Origin: Candidatus Altimarinota bacterium | GTDB taxonomy: Bacteria; Patescibacteriota; Gracilibacteria; BD1-5; UBA6164 | NCBI GenBank assembly: GCA_025210615.1 | Contig: JAOARJ010000013.1 | Span: 140,725-204,724, forward strand | Direction: 5' to 3' | Length of the DNA: 64,000 nucleotides | Part shown: positions 20,576 to 39,629 of the stretch, piece by piece | Layout: every line of letters begins with the position of its first letter | Numbering within the stretch: the first letter of the stretch is position 1 | Position numbers and translations under genes: made by a program | Notes under the pieces: model-generated | Database searches by the model: none | What the model was told of the DNA's origin: nothing | Seen by the model: only the letters and a program-made list of their open reading frames with translations

Positions 20576-21742
20576 ATGTGAATTGAAAATTGAGTTTCAG
20601 GAGGGGAACTTTCTACTGAGAAAAAAGAGGTAAATATTTTTTTAAATCCAGAAGATTTTTTAAATCGTATTGATGCACTAGATTTATCTCAAGAAATTAG
20701 TCCAGTTTATTTGCTTGAGGAGGATCTTGATGATAATGAAAGAAGGATAATTACAGAATCTGATGTCGAAAAAGAAATTGATACCAAAAAATCTTTCTTA
20801 GATAATGTTGATATTAGATTATTACAAAAAGAATTTAATTTAATTTCAGCAGAACAAAATAATTTGGATAAATTATTAGCGGATTATATTAAATTAAATA
20901 AAAATGATCCAACATTTGTTATTAATAATATTAACAAACAAAATTATATAAAAGCTTTAAAGGAAAGAATGAAGGAAGCTTTACTTAATAAGATTGCTCT
21001 AATTTTATCAAAATGGGTTTCTTGATGAGAAAATATTTATGAAAATGAGAATTGAAATTTATTTGTTAGATATACTTGAGAATTAGGAACAGGCTATTGA
21101 ATGTTATTAACTAGAGAGCAATTTGAGTTTTTTAAAAACTTTTGAATTAATGAATTTTATATTATTAATGCTATAGCTCGTTTAAAAAATTGAAAAACTA
21201 TTCAATGATCTTTACCAAAATTTAATGAAACAGGAGAATATTCTCTTGGAATGACCTATATAAAAACATTGATTAATAAAATTGATTTGTCAGAACATTT
21301 TAGGGTTAATCATTTAGCTTATAAGCTTGTAGATGAGGAAGAAAAAGTTGATTTGGTTGCTACAGCTAGTTCTTATAAATTAGATAATAATTCAAACGAA
21401 GTTAAAATTTTATTATGAGAAATAGAAAAAATTGTAACTCAATTTAAATGATCTGAACTAGAATTATCAGCGATTAGAGGGCAAATAAAACAATCTATAT
21501 TAGATAAATTTTCTAATTATTGAGCTAGTATGGTTGATCGTTTTTATAAATACATGAAAATTATTGAAGATGAGAATAATAATCCACATTTATTTTTAAG
21601 GTTTTCAAAGTCTCCGAGTGAGCATTTAATGGGGCCAGATAAATTTGAATTTTTAGCTAAATTCTGAATTTCACAATCTGAAATTTTTAATGCTATAAAA
21701 CAAAAATCAAAAATTATAGCAGATGAAATAAAAAAAGACTAA
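20576..21742 (+). CDS. Hypothetical acidic protein with twin promoter (388 aa)
   Basis: A 388-residue soluble, helix-rich protein (start MGIENGVSGGELSTEKKEVN). Repeated charged helices occupy residues 40-140, and a more globular part contains LFVRYTGELGTGYGMLLTRE and LFLRFSKSPSEHLMGPDKF, which look like two copies of one motif (strand, Gly-rich or Ser-rich turn, then (R/D)xxFEFxxxFGI). No enzyme family recognised. The promoter is shared in sequence with the gene at 16385. The stop codon sits in the terminator stem. Confidence 0.6.
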
Positions 21743-21760
21743 ATAAATAGTCTTTTTTTA
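21733..21760. terminator. Bidirectional terminator
   Basis: Arms aaaagacta / tagtctttt, loop aataaa, then seven T. It lies between the convergent gene at 20576 and the ABC-F gene. Confidence 0.75.
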
Positions 21761-23479
21761 TTTTCTATTTTTTTTACCTCTACCATATTTTTGTCTAATT
21801 CTTTTGGCTTCTTTTTCTCAAAGCTTATCTTCTAATGCTAGATTAAGTTGTGCTTCTTCATCAAATAAATTTGCATTAAAATCAAGTCATTTTTCTTTTT
21901 TATATTTATAGTCTTCATAATTTCAATAATTCAATACAAGTTCTCAATCTGCAATTAGCCATAAATTATCAGCCATTTTATTTACAAAATATCTATCGTG
22001 TGAGATAAATAAAATTGTTCATTTATATTTCTGCAGCGCTTTTTCTAAGGCTTCTCTAGAGTCATAATCAAGGTGATTTGTAGGCTCATCTAAGATTAAA
22101 ACATTGCTTTCGATTTGTCATAAAATCGCAAATAATAATTTACTAGTTTGTCATCATGATAAATATTTCACTTTTTTTTCTATATCTTCTTTTTCAAATA
22201 AATAATGATGTAATAATCAGATTAATTGCTGATCAGGATAATTTATTCAAAATTTCTCAAAATTTTGTCTTATAGTAGATTCTCTGTCTAATTCTTCGTG
22301 CATTTGTGAATAATAAGAAATTTTTAATCATTTTCACTTTAAAAGCATTCAATCTAGAACATCTATTTTTCACATTATTGTTTTAAGTAAAGTTGATTTT
22401 CAAGCTCAATTTTCTCATACTATTCAGACTCTTTGATTTTTCATTAAATTTATTTCGCCAATATAAAACAGAGGGTCTTGTCTTCCTACAAACATTTCTT
22501 TCATATGAAAAATTCTTTCATTTGTTTCCTCAGTATAGTCAAAATAAAAATTTGGAGTTTTTGGGATATAAGGCTTTTCAACTCTATCTAATTTTTCTAA
22601 TGCTTTTGCTCTACTTTTTGCCATAGAAGCCCTACTTCAAGCCCTAAAGCGGTTGATAAGTTTTTCTTCTTTTTCAATATGCTCTTGTTGCCTTTCAAAT
22701 CTTTCTAGAGCTTTTTTTTCTTTGATTGCTCTTTCTTTTAAATATCCAGAATAGTTTGTATGATAAAAATTTATAGGTCTATTTGGCCACATTTCATAAG
22801 TTTTATCACAAGTTTTATCCAAAAATTCTCTATCGTGGGAAATGATAATATAACCTCAATACCATTTAGTTTGCAAATAGTTTTCTAGCCATTCAACACT
22901 ATTTAAATCAATGAAGTTTGTAGGTTCATCAAGCATCAAAATATCAGGAGCTTCCAGCAGGATTTTTGCTAGTGCAACTTTTGTTCTTTGTCATCAGCTT
23001 ATTTGTGTTAAAGGTTTTTCAAGTAATTCAAAAATCCCCATACCAGAGGCAACTTGATGGATAGTATTGTTATAATTATAACCTCAAATATTATTAAAAA
23101 TATCGATTTTTTCAGTATATTTTTCTATTAAATCCATATTTTCTGGATTGTTTCACATCTCTTCTTCTAGACTAGATAACTCTTCGTCCATTTTATTTAT
23201 TTCAGTAAAAGCGTCTTTTAATTCTTCTCTGACTAATTTATCTTCGTTGTCGCTATAAATTTGTGATAAATATCAGATTTTTAGGTTTCAAACATTGTCT
23301 AAATGTCAGTCAAAATCTGTTATTTCTCACGTTAAAATTCTCAGCAAGGTTGTCTTTCATACCCCATTTCATCAGACGATTGATATTTTGTCTTTTTCGT
23401 TTAGTACAAAATCGATGTCATTTAATATTTCATGTCAATCTATTTCAAATTTGTTTATCTTTATTCTTAAATGTTTCAT
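21758..23479 (-). CDS. ABC-F family ATPase
   Basis: A 573-residue soluble protein with two nucleotide-binding domains and no membrane segment, the ABC-F layout (translation factors and antibiotic-protection proteins acting at the ribosomal E site). NBD1 has Walker A GGNGVGKTTLL, signature [15 protein letters not shown] and Walker [16 protein letters not shown]2 has [25 protein letters not shown] and [12 protein letters not shown]. The linker between them ([18 protein letters not shown]) is the charged P-site tRNA-interaction region. Many motif glycines are TGA. The C-terminus is basic ([14 protein letters not shown]). Which ABC-F subgroup (EttA, Uup, YheS-like) is not decided. Confidence 0.93.
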
Positions 23480-23596
23480 ATCTTCACAAAAACTCTATAA
23501 ATAATAATTGAAAAATAAAAAAATAGTGTTAATATAATACTAAGTTTTTTTTATTATAAGAATAACTAGATTTTAGTAAATAAAAAATTTAAAAAA

Positions 23597-25597
23597 ATGC
23601 AAAAAATTAATATTTTTAATAAAAAAATAAGTAAAATTTCATTATTTTTAGTGAGTTTTTTTATTTTTTGAGTTTTGTGAGTAGAGGCTGCGAATTTTTC
23701 TTATCCAGTGCCGATAATATCTAAACCAAATTGTAGATTTGATGAGTTTTCGACGCTTTGAAGCGATTGTAAACAAAATTTACCAGTATTAAAAACTTCA
23801 GATTATAACAATAAAAAAGATGATTATGATTTGAGAAGAATTTATACAGTGCTTTGGTGAGCGACTTATACTTATTGATGGGACGTATGAAGTTGAAGCC
23901 ATCTTTGAGTAGATATAGCTACTTCAAAATGAACACCTGTTGTATCAATGGCAGATGGTACAGTAACTTACGCTGGAGCGAAAACTTGATGGGGAAATAT
24001 AGTAACAGTGAAACATACAGTAAACTGAAAAACTATTTATTCAAACTATGCTCATTTATCAAAAATAACAGTTAAATATTGAGATAAAGTAAATGCTGGA
24101 AATAAAATTTGAGAAGTATGAAGTACTTGAAATTCTACTTGAAATCATCTTCATTTTCAAATAGATACAAATTCTTGAGATAAAAGTCACCCTTATTATT
24201 ATTTTCAAAATTGTCCTTGAAATGAATGGAATGTTGTAAATACTTGAGGTTGTAGTAGTGATATGAAGGATAATACAATTGACCCATTATTATTTTTAGA
24301 AACAAACTGAGCAGTTATAAAATGATGAGTTATTGATAAAGAAAAAGTTGAAAAAATAGAAAAAGTAGAACAAAAAAACTTAATAACAGTAAAACAAGTA
24401 TTAGAAAGAGAGGTAAAAGATTTTTTAAGAAGATATAAGGTAAGTTTTGTTTATGATAGTCCTACTGGGAATATACCTTTATGATGAACTACAAAAATTC
24501 ATATAACTATAACTCGTAAACATAATTGAAAAGCGTTTACTTGAAATTTGCCAGATTTTATGAAGTTTTTATTAAACGATAATATGGTAAAAATATTTCC
24601 AGAAAAATTAAGAGTTCTAGATTGATGAAAAAGAGATATTCAATTAACTTGACTAAAAACTTGAATAACAACGCTTTATATAAAAATTTGAACTGTTCTT
24701 GTTACTTCAAAGAGATTAAATGTTTATAATCCAAAGGTGAAAGCAAAAGTGGAAAGTGTTAATTTAAGAACAAATACAAGCGTTTATTTATGAGAAGAGA
24801 AAAAATGATTCGCTATATTTATGGATAAAAATAATGTGCCATTAGTAGATTTACCTTATTCTTGAGAATATAGAATGACTACTGAGAATGCTTATATATG
24901 CCCATTTAATTATAATACTAATAATCCTGACTCGGAGTTTAAAAAAGAATGTTCTCTTTGAGCTTATAAAGAAGATTTAAAATTAACTTATAATACAACT
25001 TTTAAATGAGTGCCTATATTTTGAATAAAATCTAATAATAAAGATAAAAATATTATAATAAAAATTTATGATAATCTAAAAAGAAAAGTATTAGCTGAAA
25101 AAAATATAAGAGTGAAAAATCCTAAAGATATAGATTATTGGTATACTTACAAGGAAGAAGTATTAGATGTTTTAGAAAAATGAATTGTAGATTGAGTTAG
25201 TAAATGATATTTTTCTGAGAATAGAACTCTAGAAAAAAAATCAGCTTTAAGATGGATAAGAAATTTTCTTATTTATAAAATAAATAATTTAGAATCTTGA
25301 GTGGAAAAAAATAAATATATAGAAAAATTAAAAGAAATAAATGATAAAACTTGAAGTAAATATGATTATTTAACAAGAATGGATATGTTGAATTTAATAA
25401 ATCAATATATTCCAAAAAATTATAAAACAAATGCTATAAAATATAGAGATTTAACTCAAGAAGAAAGTGTGATTGCGAATAAAATTTTCACGAAAGATTA
25501 TACCTGGAAAGATGAGTTTTGAGCAAAATATTTTCAACCAGACCAAAATCTAACAAGATGAGAAGCGGCTTATATGTTATATCAAGCGTTGTTTTAA
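23597..25597 (+). CDS. Secreted M23 (LytM) peptidase with SLH-like C-terminus
   Basis: A 666-residue envelope protein. A basic N-terminus and a hydrophobic stretch at about 14-32 form a signal peptide or anchor. The LytM domain spans about 75-230: the first zinc ligands are in GSHLGVDIATSKGTP (HxxxD), and the last are in GNHLHFQIDTN (HxH). This fold cleaves peptidoglycan cross-bridges or acts as a non-catalytic scaffold. Both metal motifs are intact. The remaining 430 residues include beta-rich segments, and the end (KYFQPDQNLTRGEAAYMLYQ) looks like an S-layer-homology repeat that binds cell-wall polymer. It is monocistronic, with a terminator. It divergently faces the ABC-F gene. Confidence 0.85.
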
Positions 25598-25601
25598 TAA
25601 A

Positions 25602-25632
25602 AAAACTCTAGTTAATTACTAGAGTTTTATTT
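25602..25632 (+). terminator. Terminator after the M23 gene
   Basis: Perfect arms aaaactctag / ctagagtttt, followed by atttttattt. Confidence 0.75.
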
Positions 25633-25703
25633 TTATTTATTCTTGATTATTTTTATAAAAAATATATAATTATCCTCTGGACCTCCTTGGTTCCGTAGGG
25701 CCC

Positions 25704-25764
25704 GGCCCCCTTGTTACTCTAACCCCACAGGGGGGTGTAGCTCAATAGAGTATGCAAGGGGGCC
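25704..25764. repeat. Nested GC-rich hairpin with tRNA-like segment
   Basis: Outer arms ggcccccttg / caagggggcc, then inner arms actcta / tagagt and a C-rich/G-rich pair. Inside lies ggggggtgtagctcaatag, which looks like the acceptor and D-arm start of a tRNA, but no anticodon or T-arm follows. It is the most GC-rich spot in an AT-rich kilobase without conserved genes. Confidence 0.6.
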
Positions 25765-25779
25765 ACCCAAAAATTTCTT

Positions 25780-25817
25780 AGTCTGGTTCTACTATAAAAT
25801 AGATGCCAGACTTTTCT
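25780..25817. terminator. Hairpin with T-run, possibly bidirectional
   Basis: Arms agtctgg / ccagact with a 19-nt A/T-rich loop, followed on the plus strand by ttttcttta. It directly abuts the stop codon of the small minus-strand gene at 25818. Confidence 0.5.
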
Positions 25818-26000
25818 TTATTTAATATTAAAATCAAATATATTAATTCCTGTTTCAAAACTATCATTTAAATATTTTATAAATCGTCATTGATTTTCAT
25901 ACATGTTATCTATAAGAGCAATATTTATTTCATCATAAATATCATTTCATAGAGCTTCAAAAATTCACTCTATAGTTTTTTTCTTAAAAATTTTTTCCAT
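25818..26000 (-). CDS. Small acidic protein (60 aa), unknown
   Basis: An ATG-started frame of 60 residues: MEKIFKKKTIEGIFEALGND, then YDEINIALIDNMYENQG and a C-terminal FDFNIK. It reads like a small cytoplasmic helical protein with Gly encoded by TGA at turns. It contains one CGA codon, which in this code might not be Arg. It sits alone between hairpin repeats. No family recognised. It could be a chance frame, but its composition is protein-like. Confidence 0.4.
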
Positions 26001-26055
26001 AATATAAAGCATTAAAAAATAATAATTTAATGCCAAAATAAATTTTAATGTATTA

Positions 26056-26175
26056 GTTTTAGCGAACAAAAAGAGCAACTTAGAGTGTCTGTTCGCCAAA
26101 ACATTCAACTGCCAGCATACCATAAAGATAGAGCAATAAAACACCTAAGTTGCTCATTTATATAGGTATGCTAAA
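26056..26175. repeat. Overlapping inverted repeat, family shared with 57758
   Basis: Contains gcgaaca (26062-26068) pairing with tgttcgc (26090-26096), gagcaactta (26073) pairing with taagttgctc (26146), and gcatacc/ggtatgc arms. The motifs GGCGAACA or AGCGAACA and GCAACTTAGA recur at 57758-57869. No coding potential. Confidence 0.6.
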
Positions 26176-26275
26176 GTTATTTATATAATTTGACAGTTTT
26201 TTGATAATTGAATATTTTGGCTTTAGTATTTTATATAGAAATTTTTTATTTGCAAATATTAATTAATTTTGTTAT

Positions 26276-26458
26276 TACCTCACTCCCTAAATCCCTCTCT
26301 CCTACAAGGAGAAAGGGACTTTTAAGATGTTGTTTAATTTAAAGTGTGGCACACAAAAGTGTGCCACACTAATTAGCCCTGCGCTTTGCGCGGGGCTATC
26401 TAAAATAGTATTTTCTTTATTATTCCCTCTCCTTGTAGGAGAGGGGTGGGGTGAGGTA
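26276..26458. mobile_element. MITE-like element, 183 bp
   Basis: Imperfect terminal inverted repeats of about 40 bp: the left begins tacctcactccctaaatccc, the right ends gggtggggtgaggta, and both carry ctcctacaagga or its complement. The interior holds two perfect hairpins, agtgtggcacac/gtgtgccacact (26343-26370) and agccctgcgc/gcgcggggct (26374-26397). There is no transposase, so it would be a non-autonomous element or palindromic repeat. An open frame that crosses it is not credible. Confidence 0.6.
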
Positions 26459-26604
26459 CAAAACAAACAAAAAATCTTTAATTTTCTCTTGATTTTTTGT
26501 GTATTTCAATATAATTACTGTAATGCACTACCTTTCGATTGTGTTTTAGGAGATGAAGGGGTGTACTTTTTGTCGTGTTTATTTTTATTATTTTAGTTAT
26601 TCTT

Positions 26605-30141
<3,537 letters not shown>

Positions 30142-30187
30142 TTTTACTATTTTAGCATAATAATAGAATAAAGAATTTCGATTGAAT

Positions 30188-30243
30188 GCGGAGCCTCGCT
30201 CTGCGAGACTCCGCTGAGAGTGGCGCGCAAAGCGCGCCACTCT
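30188..30243. repeat. GC-rich double palindrome between rpoB and rpoC
   Basis: Two hairpins in series: gcggagcctcgc/gcgagactccgc (30188-30214) and agagtggcgcgc/gcgcgccactct (30217-30243). The second shares tggcgcgc with the unit at 19848. A direct repeat ggaataagaaatatt occurs twice just downstream (about 30278 and 30307). It may act as an attenuator or processing site between the two subunit genes. Confidence 0.7.
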
Positions 30244-30351
30244 ATCAAAAGAAAAAATCCTTATTATTATGAAAGCTGGAATAAGAAATATTTAATAAAA
30301 ATATTTGGAATAAGAAATATTAAAAAATTTAATTTTTAAAATATCTGTTTT

Positions 30352-34371
<4,020 letters not shown>

Positions 34372-34383
34372 TTTTTCTAAAAT

Positions 34384-34412
34384 AAAAAGTCTTGAAATAT
34401 AGACTTTTTTAT
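34384..34412 (+). terminator. Terminator after rpoC
   Basis: Arms aaaaagtct / agacttttt with an 8-nt loop and a T-run. Confidence 0.75.
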
Positions 34413-34470
34413 TTGCTTTATATTTAAATTTATTATAATAAGTCTGTTTATATTTTAATATTTATTATTT

Positions 34471-35562
34471 ATGGGAAACATGAAAAAAATTTTATTGAGT
34501 CTAGTTTTATTGATAAGCTTGTTTATTAGTAGTACTGGAAATACGTTTGCTCGGCTTTGTTATGTAAATAAAACACAAGAAATTGAAACGAATAATGAAG
34601 ATTATCCTGAATATGTAGAATTATCAGAAAAAGAAGAAAAAATGATTGAAACAGCTAAAAAAAATATAGATAAAATTACTAATAAAAATATATTAGAAAA
34701 ATTATGAAAAATGTTAGTAGATATTTTGTCTAATCCAGTTAAATATAAAGAATATAACAAAACTGAGGATTCAAGAAAAATGTTTAAAATGATTGATTTA
34801 ATTACTCTTTATGTAATGGATAAAATAAATTGAGATATAGATAACTATAATAATGTTTTATGAATTGATTTATCTAAGCTGAAAGAAAACTTCCCAGCTT
34901 TGGTTATGCAAAAATTAAGAAAATGAACTTATGTACGTGAATGGGCATGAAGTGTTTCAACTGAACCAGATTGAGATCCACTTATTTTAGGAACTGATTT
35001 TGTTTATAATAAAGAAGGAGATAAATTTTCTTTTAAATCAATAAAATTAGAATGACAAGATTTAGAAGATATGAAACAAGCATTTAAAGATGCATCAACA
35101 CAAACTAAATTATCCAATGATTTGCTTTCTAGGATATCAGAAGTTACTTCAGTAAGAACAGATCGGTATTGGGAAATGTTAAAAAAAGATTATAATGATG
35201 ATCCTTTAGCTTATTGATTAGATATTTTAAAAGATAGTAAATGAAATATTAAATGATATGGATATTATAATATTAGTGGACAAGATGATCCTTGATATTT
35301 TGATTATCGTATTGTTTCATTATCTGAAAATTGAACTTTTGTAAAAATAAGAATAAGTTATTTTAATTATTTAATAAATAATAAGAGAGACGAAGCTTAC
35401 ACAAAAAAATACTTAGATATTTTAGATAATGATAAAAATGTTAGTTTAGATAATTTAGACGATTATATTTATAAAGATTTAATTGATGAAAATAATAATT
35501 ATAAAGATAAATGATTTCAAGATATAATTAGTAAATTAAGAGAAGCTGTAAAGAATTTCTAA
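34471..35562 (+). CDS. Secreted hypothetical protein (363 aa)
   Basis: A 363-residue protein with a signal peptide (KKILLSLVLLISLFISSTGN, cleavage near TFA) and a helical, charged mature part without further membrane segments. ATG at 34471 or the second ATG at 34480 could start it. The pre-cleavage TFA-CGG-LCYV contains a CGG codon. A Cys right after cleavage might be a lipid site, but no clear lipobox is present. Segments GKMLVDILSNPVKYKEYN and GFQDIISKLREAVKNF are helical. No family recognised. It has its own terminator and stands alone. Confidence 0.6.
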
Positions 35563-35576
35563 TTAGTAAAAATAAT

Positions 35577-35609
35577 AAAAACTAGATTTGTAAAAAGTCT
35601 AGTTTTTTT
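35577..35609 (+). terminator. Terminator
   Basis: Arms aaaaactaga / tctagttttt, then T-run. Confidence 0.75.
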
Positions 35610-35692
35610 ATTGAAAAAACTTTTGATTTTTCCAAAAATGTATGATATCATCGCTCCTTTGAATTTTTTAATTGGATAAGTATATAAAATCT

Positions 35693-38086
35693 ATGGAAGA
35701 GTATAAAAGAAGACAGCAGATATCAAAGGCATTTACGCTTGTAGAATTAGTTATTGCTATAAGTTTATTTGTTATTTTATCTACTATTTCTTTTATTTAC
35801 TTTTTTAAAGAATGAGATAAAGCGAGAGACTCAGTTAGAGTAACAGATGTTAGGAATTTAGAAAAGGCTTTAGAGATGTACTCATTAAATAAATGAGATT
35901 TTCCTGAACCTTTTGTATGAGCTGATAGCAGTTATTTAGATTCCTCATGAGAACTAAGACCAATGTGGAAACAAGGTCTTATAGAAGAGAGATTTATAGA
36001 AGAATTAGAAGAGTTAAATAAAGTTCCTAGAGATCCATTAACCTGAGCTTATTATCTTTATTCAAAAGCTTCTTCAACAAATGAATATCAAATATTAGTA
36101 GGTTATGAAAAATTATCAGGTTCATATTTTTTACCAGAAATCGGAGCGGCTAATAGTGAAATAACAAATCAACAAGTAGAATGAAATTATAATTGATATT
36201 ATTTAAAAGCTAAAAAAGAAGATGAAGTTGTTTTGCTTTGAGTTCCTACAATAATGACTTGAAATATATCTGAAAATAAAGTTGTAGTAGATGGGGAAGA
36301 TATACCAGTGAAACTTTCTTGAGAAAATACTAATACAAATTTTACTTTGACAGAGTTATGAGATAAAATGCCGACAGAAGATGTTGAGGTTGTGGAATTT
36401 GTTGATAAATTAAAACAATCTTATTTATCTTGAGAATTAGATTGAGTAGCTAATTATGATATATTAGATAATCTAGATCCAAAATGAACTCCTGAACAAG
36501 TAGAGGAGTCTATAAATTTTTGAAGAATGATTTTATGAACAAGCTCCTGAATAGAAGAAGTGACAGTAAATCCTTGTTATGATAACTATTGAGTCAAGAC
36601 TCTGCATTGAGCTCTGCCAGTTGCATTTTGGAGTAGGATATGAGTTAGTTTTGATGAAATACATTCTTCCTCTAAAGATTGTGATAGTTATAAAAAAGAG
36701 TTTACATGTAATAATTGAACTCGGGAAGAATTTTGAGCTCCGGCAGATACTAGTGTTTATAAACATAATAGTTGTATAAATTGATTGCCTGATAATTGTT
36801 TAGCTAATACTATAAATTATACTCATGCGACTTATTGAAATTTTATTACTAATCATCCAGATAAATTACATAATGAATCTACTCAAAACACAATAACACA
36901 AGATTATAACCATTGAAATTATGATTTTATATTTTCTAGTTTATGTTTTAACTGAAGTTTTATAAATCATAATATTTCAAGAGATAAATTAAATTCATGT
37001 GAAGCAAATTACCACAGTGAAAATAATATGGACTGTATTTCAAATACTAGAGTTTGTAATACTGCTTTATGAAGTTGAACCGAGACTCGGTCAAATTGAA
37101 GCCGGGGAGCATGTGTACTTACAAGCTGTATTTCTGGATATCATTTAGAATGATGACAATGTTTACCTAATACAAAAGATTGTACAGCAGATATTCCTAA
37201 TGCTTTAGATGCAACTCAAGTTTGGAATTTCTGAGATTCTTCTCGGTGAGAGTGCAGCGTAAATCAATGTAAATGGTGATATATATTAGAAAATAATGCC
37301 TGTCCTAATGCGATAGTTTTTGAAGACACTTTTGTTTTGATAGGACAATCAAGAGTTTATAAGTGAATAGATAAAAGAATAACTTTTGAAAAAGATGATG
37401 TATCGCGTGATTTATTAAAAATTGTTAATACAAATGATAATAGTGAACAAATATGGATGGCAAGTAATATGTGAGCAAATGAGCCTTATGAGCCAAATAT
37501 TTTATGAGACTTAACAGATGAACCATTAAGTCATAAAAATAGTTTTTCTCCAGATAGTACACATATAAATAATGTATGAAAATTATATCAATGGTGAAAT
37601 AATTATTGAATTTATTCTTGAGATACTTTTAATACTTATGACTGACAAATAGATTGTAGTAGCAAAAATTCAAGTGACTTTAATAATTTTTATAAAGACG
37701 TTTTAACAACTAGAGATTATTGCTTGGTAGAAAATTCTTCTTTATGGTGAGAACCTAATACTAGAGCAGTTTGTCCTCAATGATATAGATTACCTAATAG
37801 AGGAGAACTAGAAAATATGCAAAAAATAGTTACTTGAAATAGTACTTGAAGACAAAGTAATGATGATAATAAACTGTTAAGACAAGCATTAAAAATTCCA
37901 TTATTTTGAAATATATATTCTAACCTAGTTACTCAATGAAATTGGACTTGATTAAGAGCATATGAGTCTAGCGGTACAGATGCATTAATTTTATGAATAG
38001 ATAATTATGGCTCTATTTATCTTTACAGTGATCCTAAAAATTCAGGTTTAACAGTTCGTTGTATTTATACCTGAATAGAAAATTAA
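35693..38086 (+). CDS. Giant type IV prepilin with FISUMP-like C-terminal domain
   Basis: A 797-residue surface protein. Residues 1-40 form a prepilin signal: basic head, then AFTLVELVIAISLFVILSTI with Glu5 and Ala (not Gly) before the cleavage site. The pilin core follows (DKARDSVRVTDVRNLEKALE, as in pseudopilins). The middle is Cys-rich, with repeats ending in GxCxxxxC-like units (TSCISGYHLEGGQC; QCKWGYILENNAC). The last 200 residues resemble the Fibrobacter major paralogous (FISUMP) domain (EQIWMASNMGANEPYEPN; CPQGYRLPNRGELENM). Two CGG codons (37103, 37244) fall where Trp is expected. Likely an adhesive minor pilin. Confidence 0.85.
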
Positions 38087-38166
38087 TTATAAAAAATAAT
38101 AAAAATAATTTTTGCTTTTAATAATAAAATTTTTATAATAAAGCAGATATTTAAAAAAATAAAATT

Positions 38167-39156
38167 ATGATGGTATTTGATAAAGTAAATATAACAACTA
38201 TTTGAGGTTGAACAGGGACTTATAATGTTCTATCTTGATTAAAAACTGATGATAGAGTAAACTTAGCAGCTCTAGTAGCTATGAGTGATAGTTGAGGTTC
38301 TACTTGAGTACTTAGAGATGAATTTTGAATTCTTCCTCCTTGAGATATTAGAAGAGCTGTTTTGGCTTTAAGCAAGGAAAGTCAAGTAGTTAGAAAACTT
38401 TTTGAATATAGATTTCAAAAAGATTCTTCAGTTTCAGGTCATACAGTAGGTAATTTATTATTGACTGCTATGGCAGATATAACTTGAGATTTCGATGAAT
38501 GATTAAAACAAGTTTGTAAAATGTTTCGCGTACAATGAAAAGTTATTCCAGTTACAACTGAAATTTCAAATTTGTGAGTAATACTTGAAAATGGAGAAAA
38601 AGTTATTTGAGAAACAAATATTGATGTACCAAAACACGATCCAAATATGAGTATTAAGCAGGCTTTTTTAACTCCTGAAGTTTCGGCTAATACAAGATGA
38701 GTAAATACTTTAGAAAATTCTGATATTATTATTATCTGACCAGGGGATTTGTATACTTCTATAATTCCAAATCTACTAGTAAAATGAGTATCAGAAGCTA
38801 TAAAAAACTCTAATGCAAAAGTTGTATATTTCTGTAATATAATGACAAAACATTGAGAAACGACTTGATTTTGAGTAGAAGATTTTGTTAGTGTTATAGA
38901 AAAATATTTATGAGAATGAGTTTTAGACTATGTAGTGGTAAATAATTGATATATAAGTGATGAATTAGCAGGGAAATATTATGATGAAGAAATGAAAAAA
39001 CCTGTAAAAGTAAAAGATGACCAAAGATCGGATTTAAAGAAAAAATATTATAAACTTATAGAGAGAGATTTACTTAATGAAAAGGATTATATAAGACATA
39101 GTCCAGAAAAAATGTGCGCGGTAATAAGTGACTTAATAGATGGTTGGATAAAATAA
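38167..39156 (+). CDS. YvcK/CofD-like protein (gluconeogenesis factor family)
   Basis: A 329-residue protein of the CofD/YvcK superfamily. N-terminal TTIGGGTGTYNVLSGLK is the nucleotide-binding loop, SDSGGSTGVLRDEFGILPPG and DIRRAVLALS are family signatures, and DIIIIGPGDLYTSIIPNLLV is the second conserved block. YvcK proteins bind UDP-sugars and influence cell-wall synthesis and carbon metabolism. That role is inferred by homology. Starts ATG 38167, with a second Met at residue 2. A short membrane-HEPN-like gene follows after 23 bases. Confidence 0.9.
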
Positions 39157-39179
39157 TTTAATAAAAATAAGTAAAAAAT

Positions 39180-39581
39180 ATGGAATTTTTAATAATATTT
39201 TTGATAATTTTAATAATTTGAATCTGAATTTATTTTTCGTTTTTTTATAAGAAAAAAGCGTGATTTACAGAAGATCAAATAAAAAGTTTTAATAAAAAAA
39301 TAAAACTTATTAAATCGCCTTCGTATAGCGAAAGAGAAAAAATTATGGAACTGGATAAACTTTATCATTATATTTTAAGACAAGCTTGATATACAGGAAG
39401 TTTTTGAGAAATTTTAAAACAAGAACCAGTTTGTATTGAAGATTTAAATGAAATATGGAGATTGCATAAAGTTAGGAATAAATTGGCTCATGATTTTGAA
39501 GAATTTGAGTTAATAAAATTAAAAAAAGATTCAAGAAAATATTTAAATCAAATAGAAAATTTAATAAAAACTTTGAAATAA
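39180..39581 (+). CDS. Membrane-anchored HEPN/DUF4145-like protein (133 aa)
   Basis: A 133-residue protein with an N-terminal membrane helix (FLIIFLIILIIGIGIYFSFF), a basic linker, and a helical domain. The core EIWRLHKVRNKLAHDFEEFE resembles the RNKLAHD motif seen in HEPN-like helical proteins and DUF4145 relatives. The His in LAHD may be functional, but I infer no nuclease activity. It follows the YvcK-like gene by 23 bases and precedes another small membrane protein by 48 bases, so the three may be one transcript. Confidence 0.55.
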
Positions 39582-39629
39582 TAAGTTTTTTATTATAATT
39601 TATATATAATAATTTTTAATTTGGGGACT

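Noticed and set aside
26327..26596. Plus-strand open frame of 89 codons before rpoB
   Set aside because: It lies inside the MITE-like element and its hairpins, and its sequence reflects the inverted repeats.
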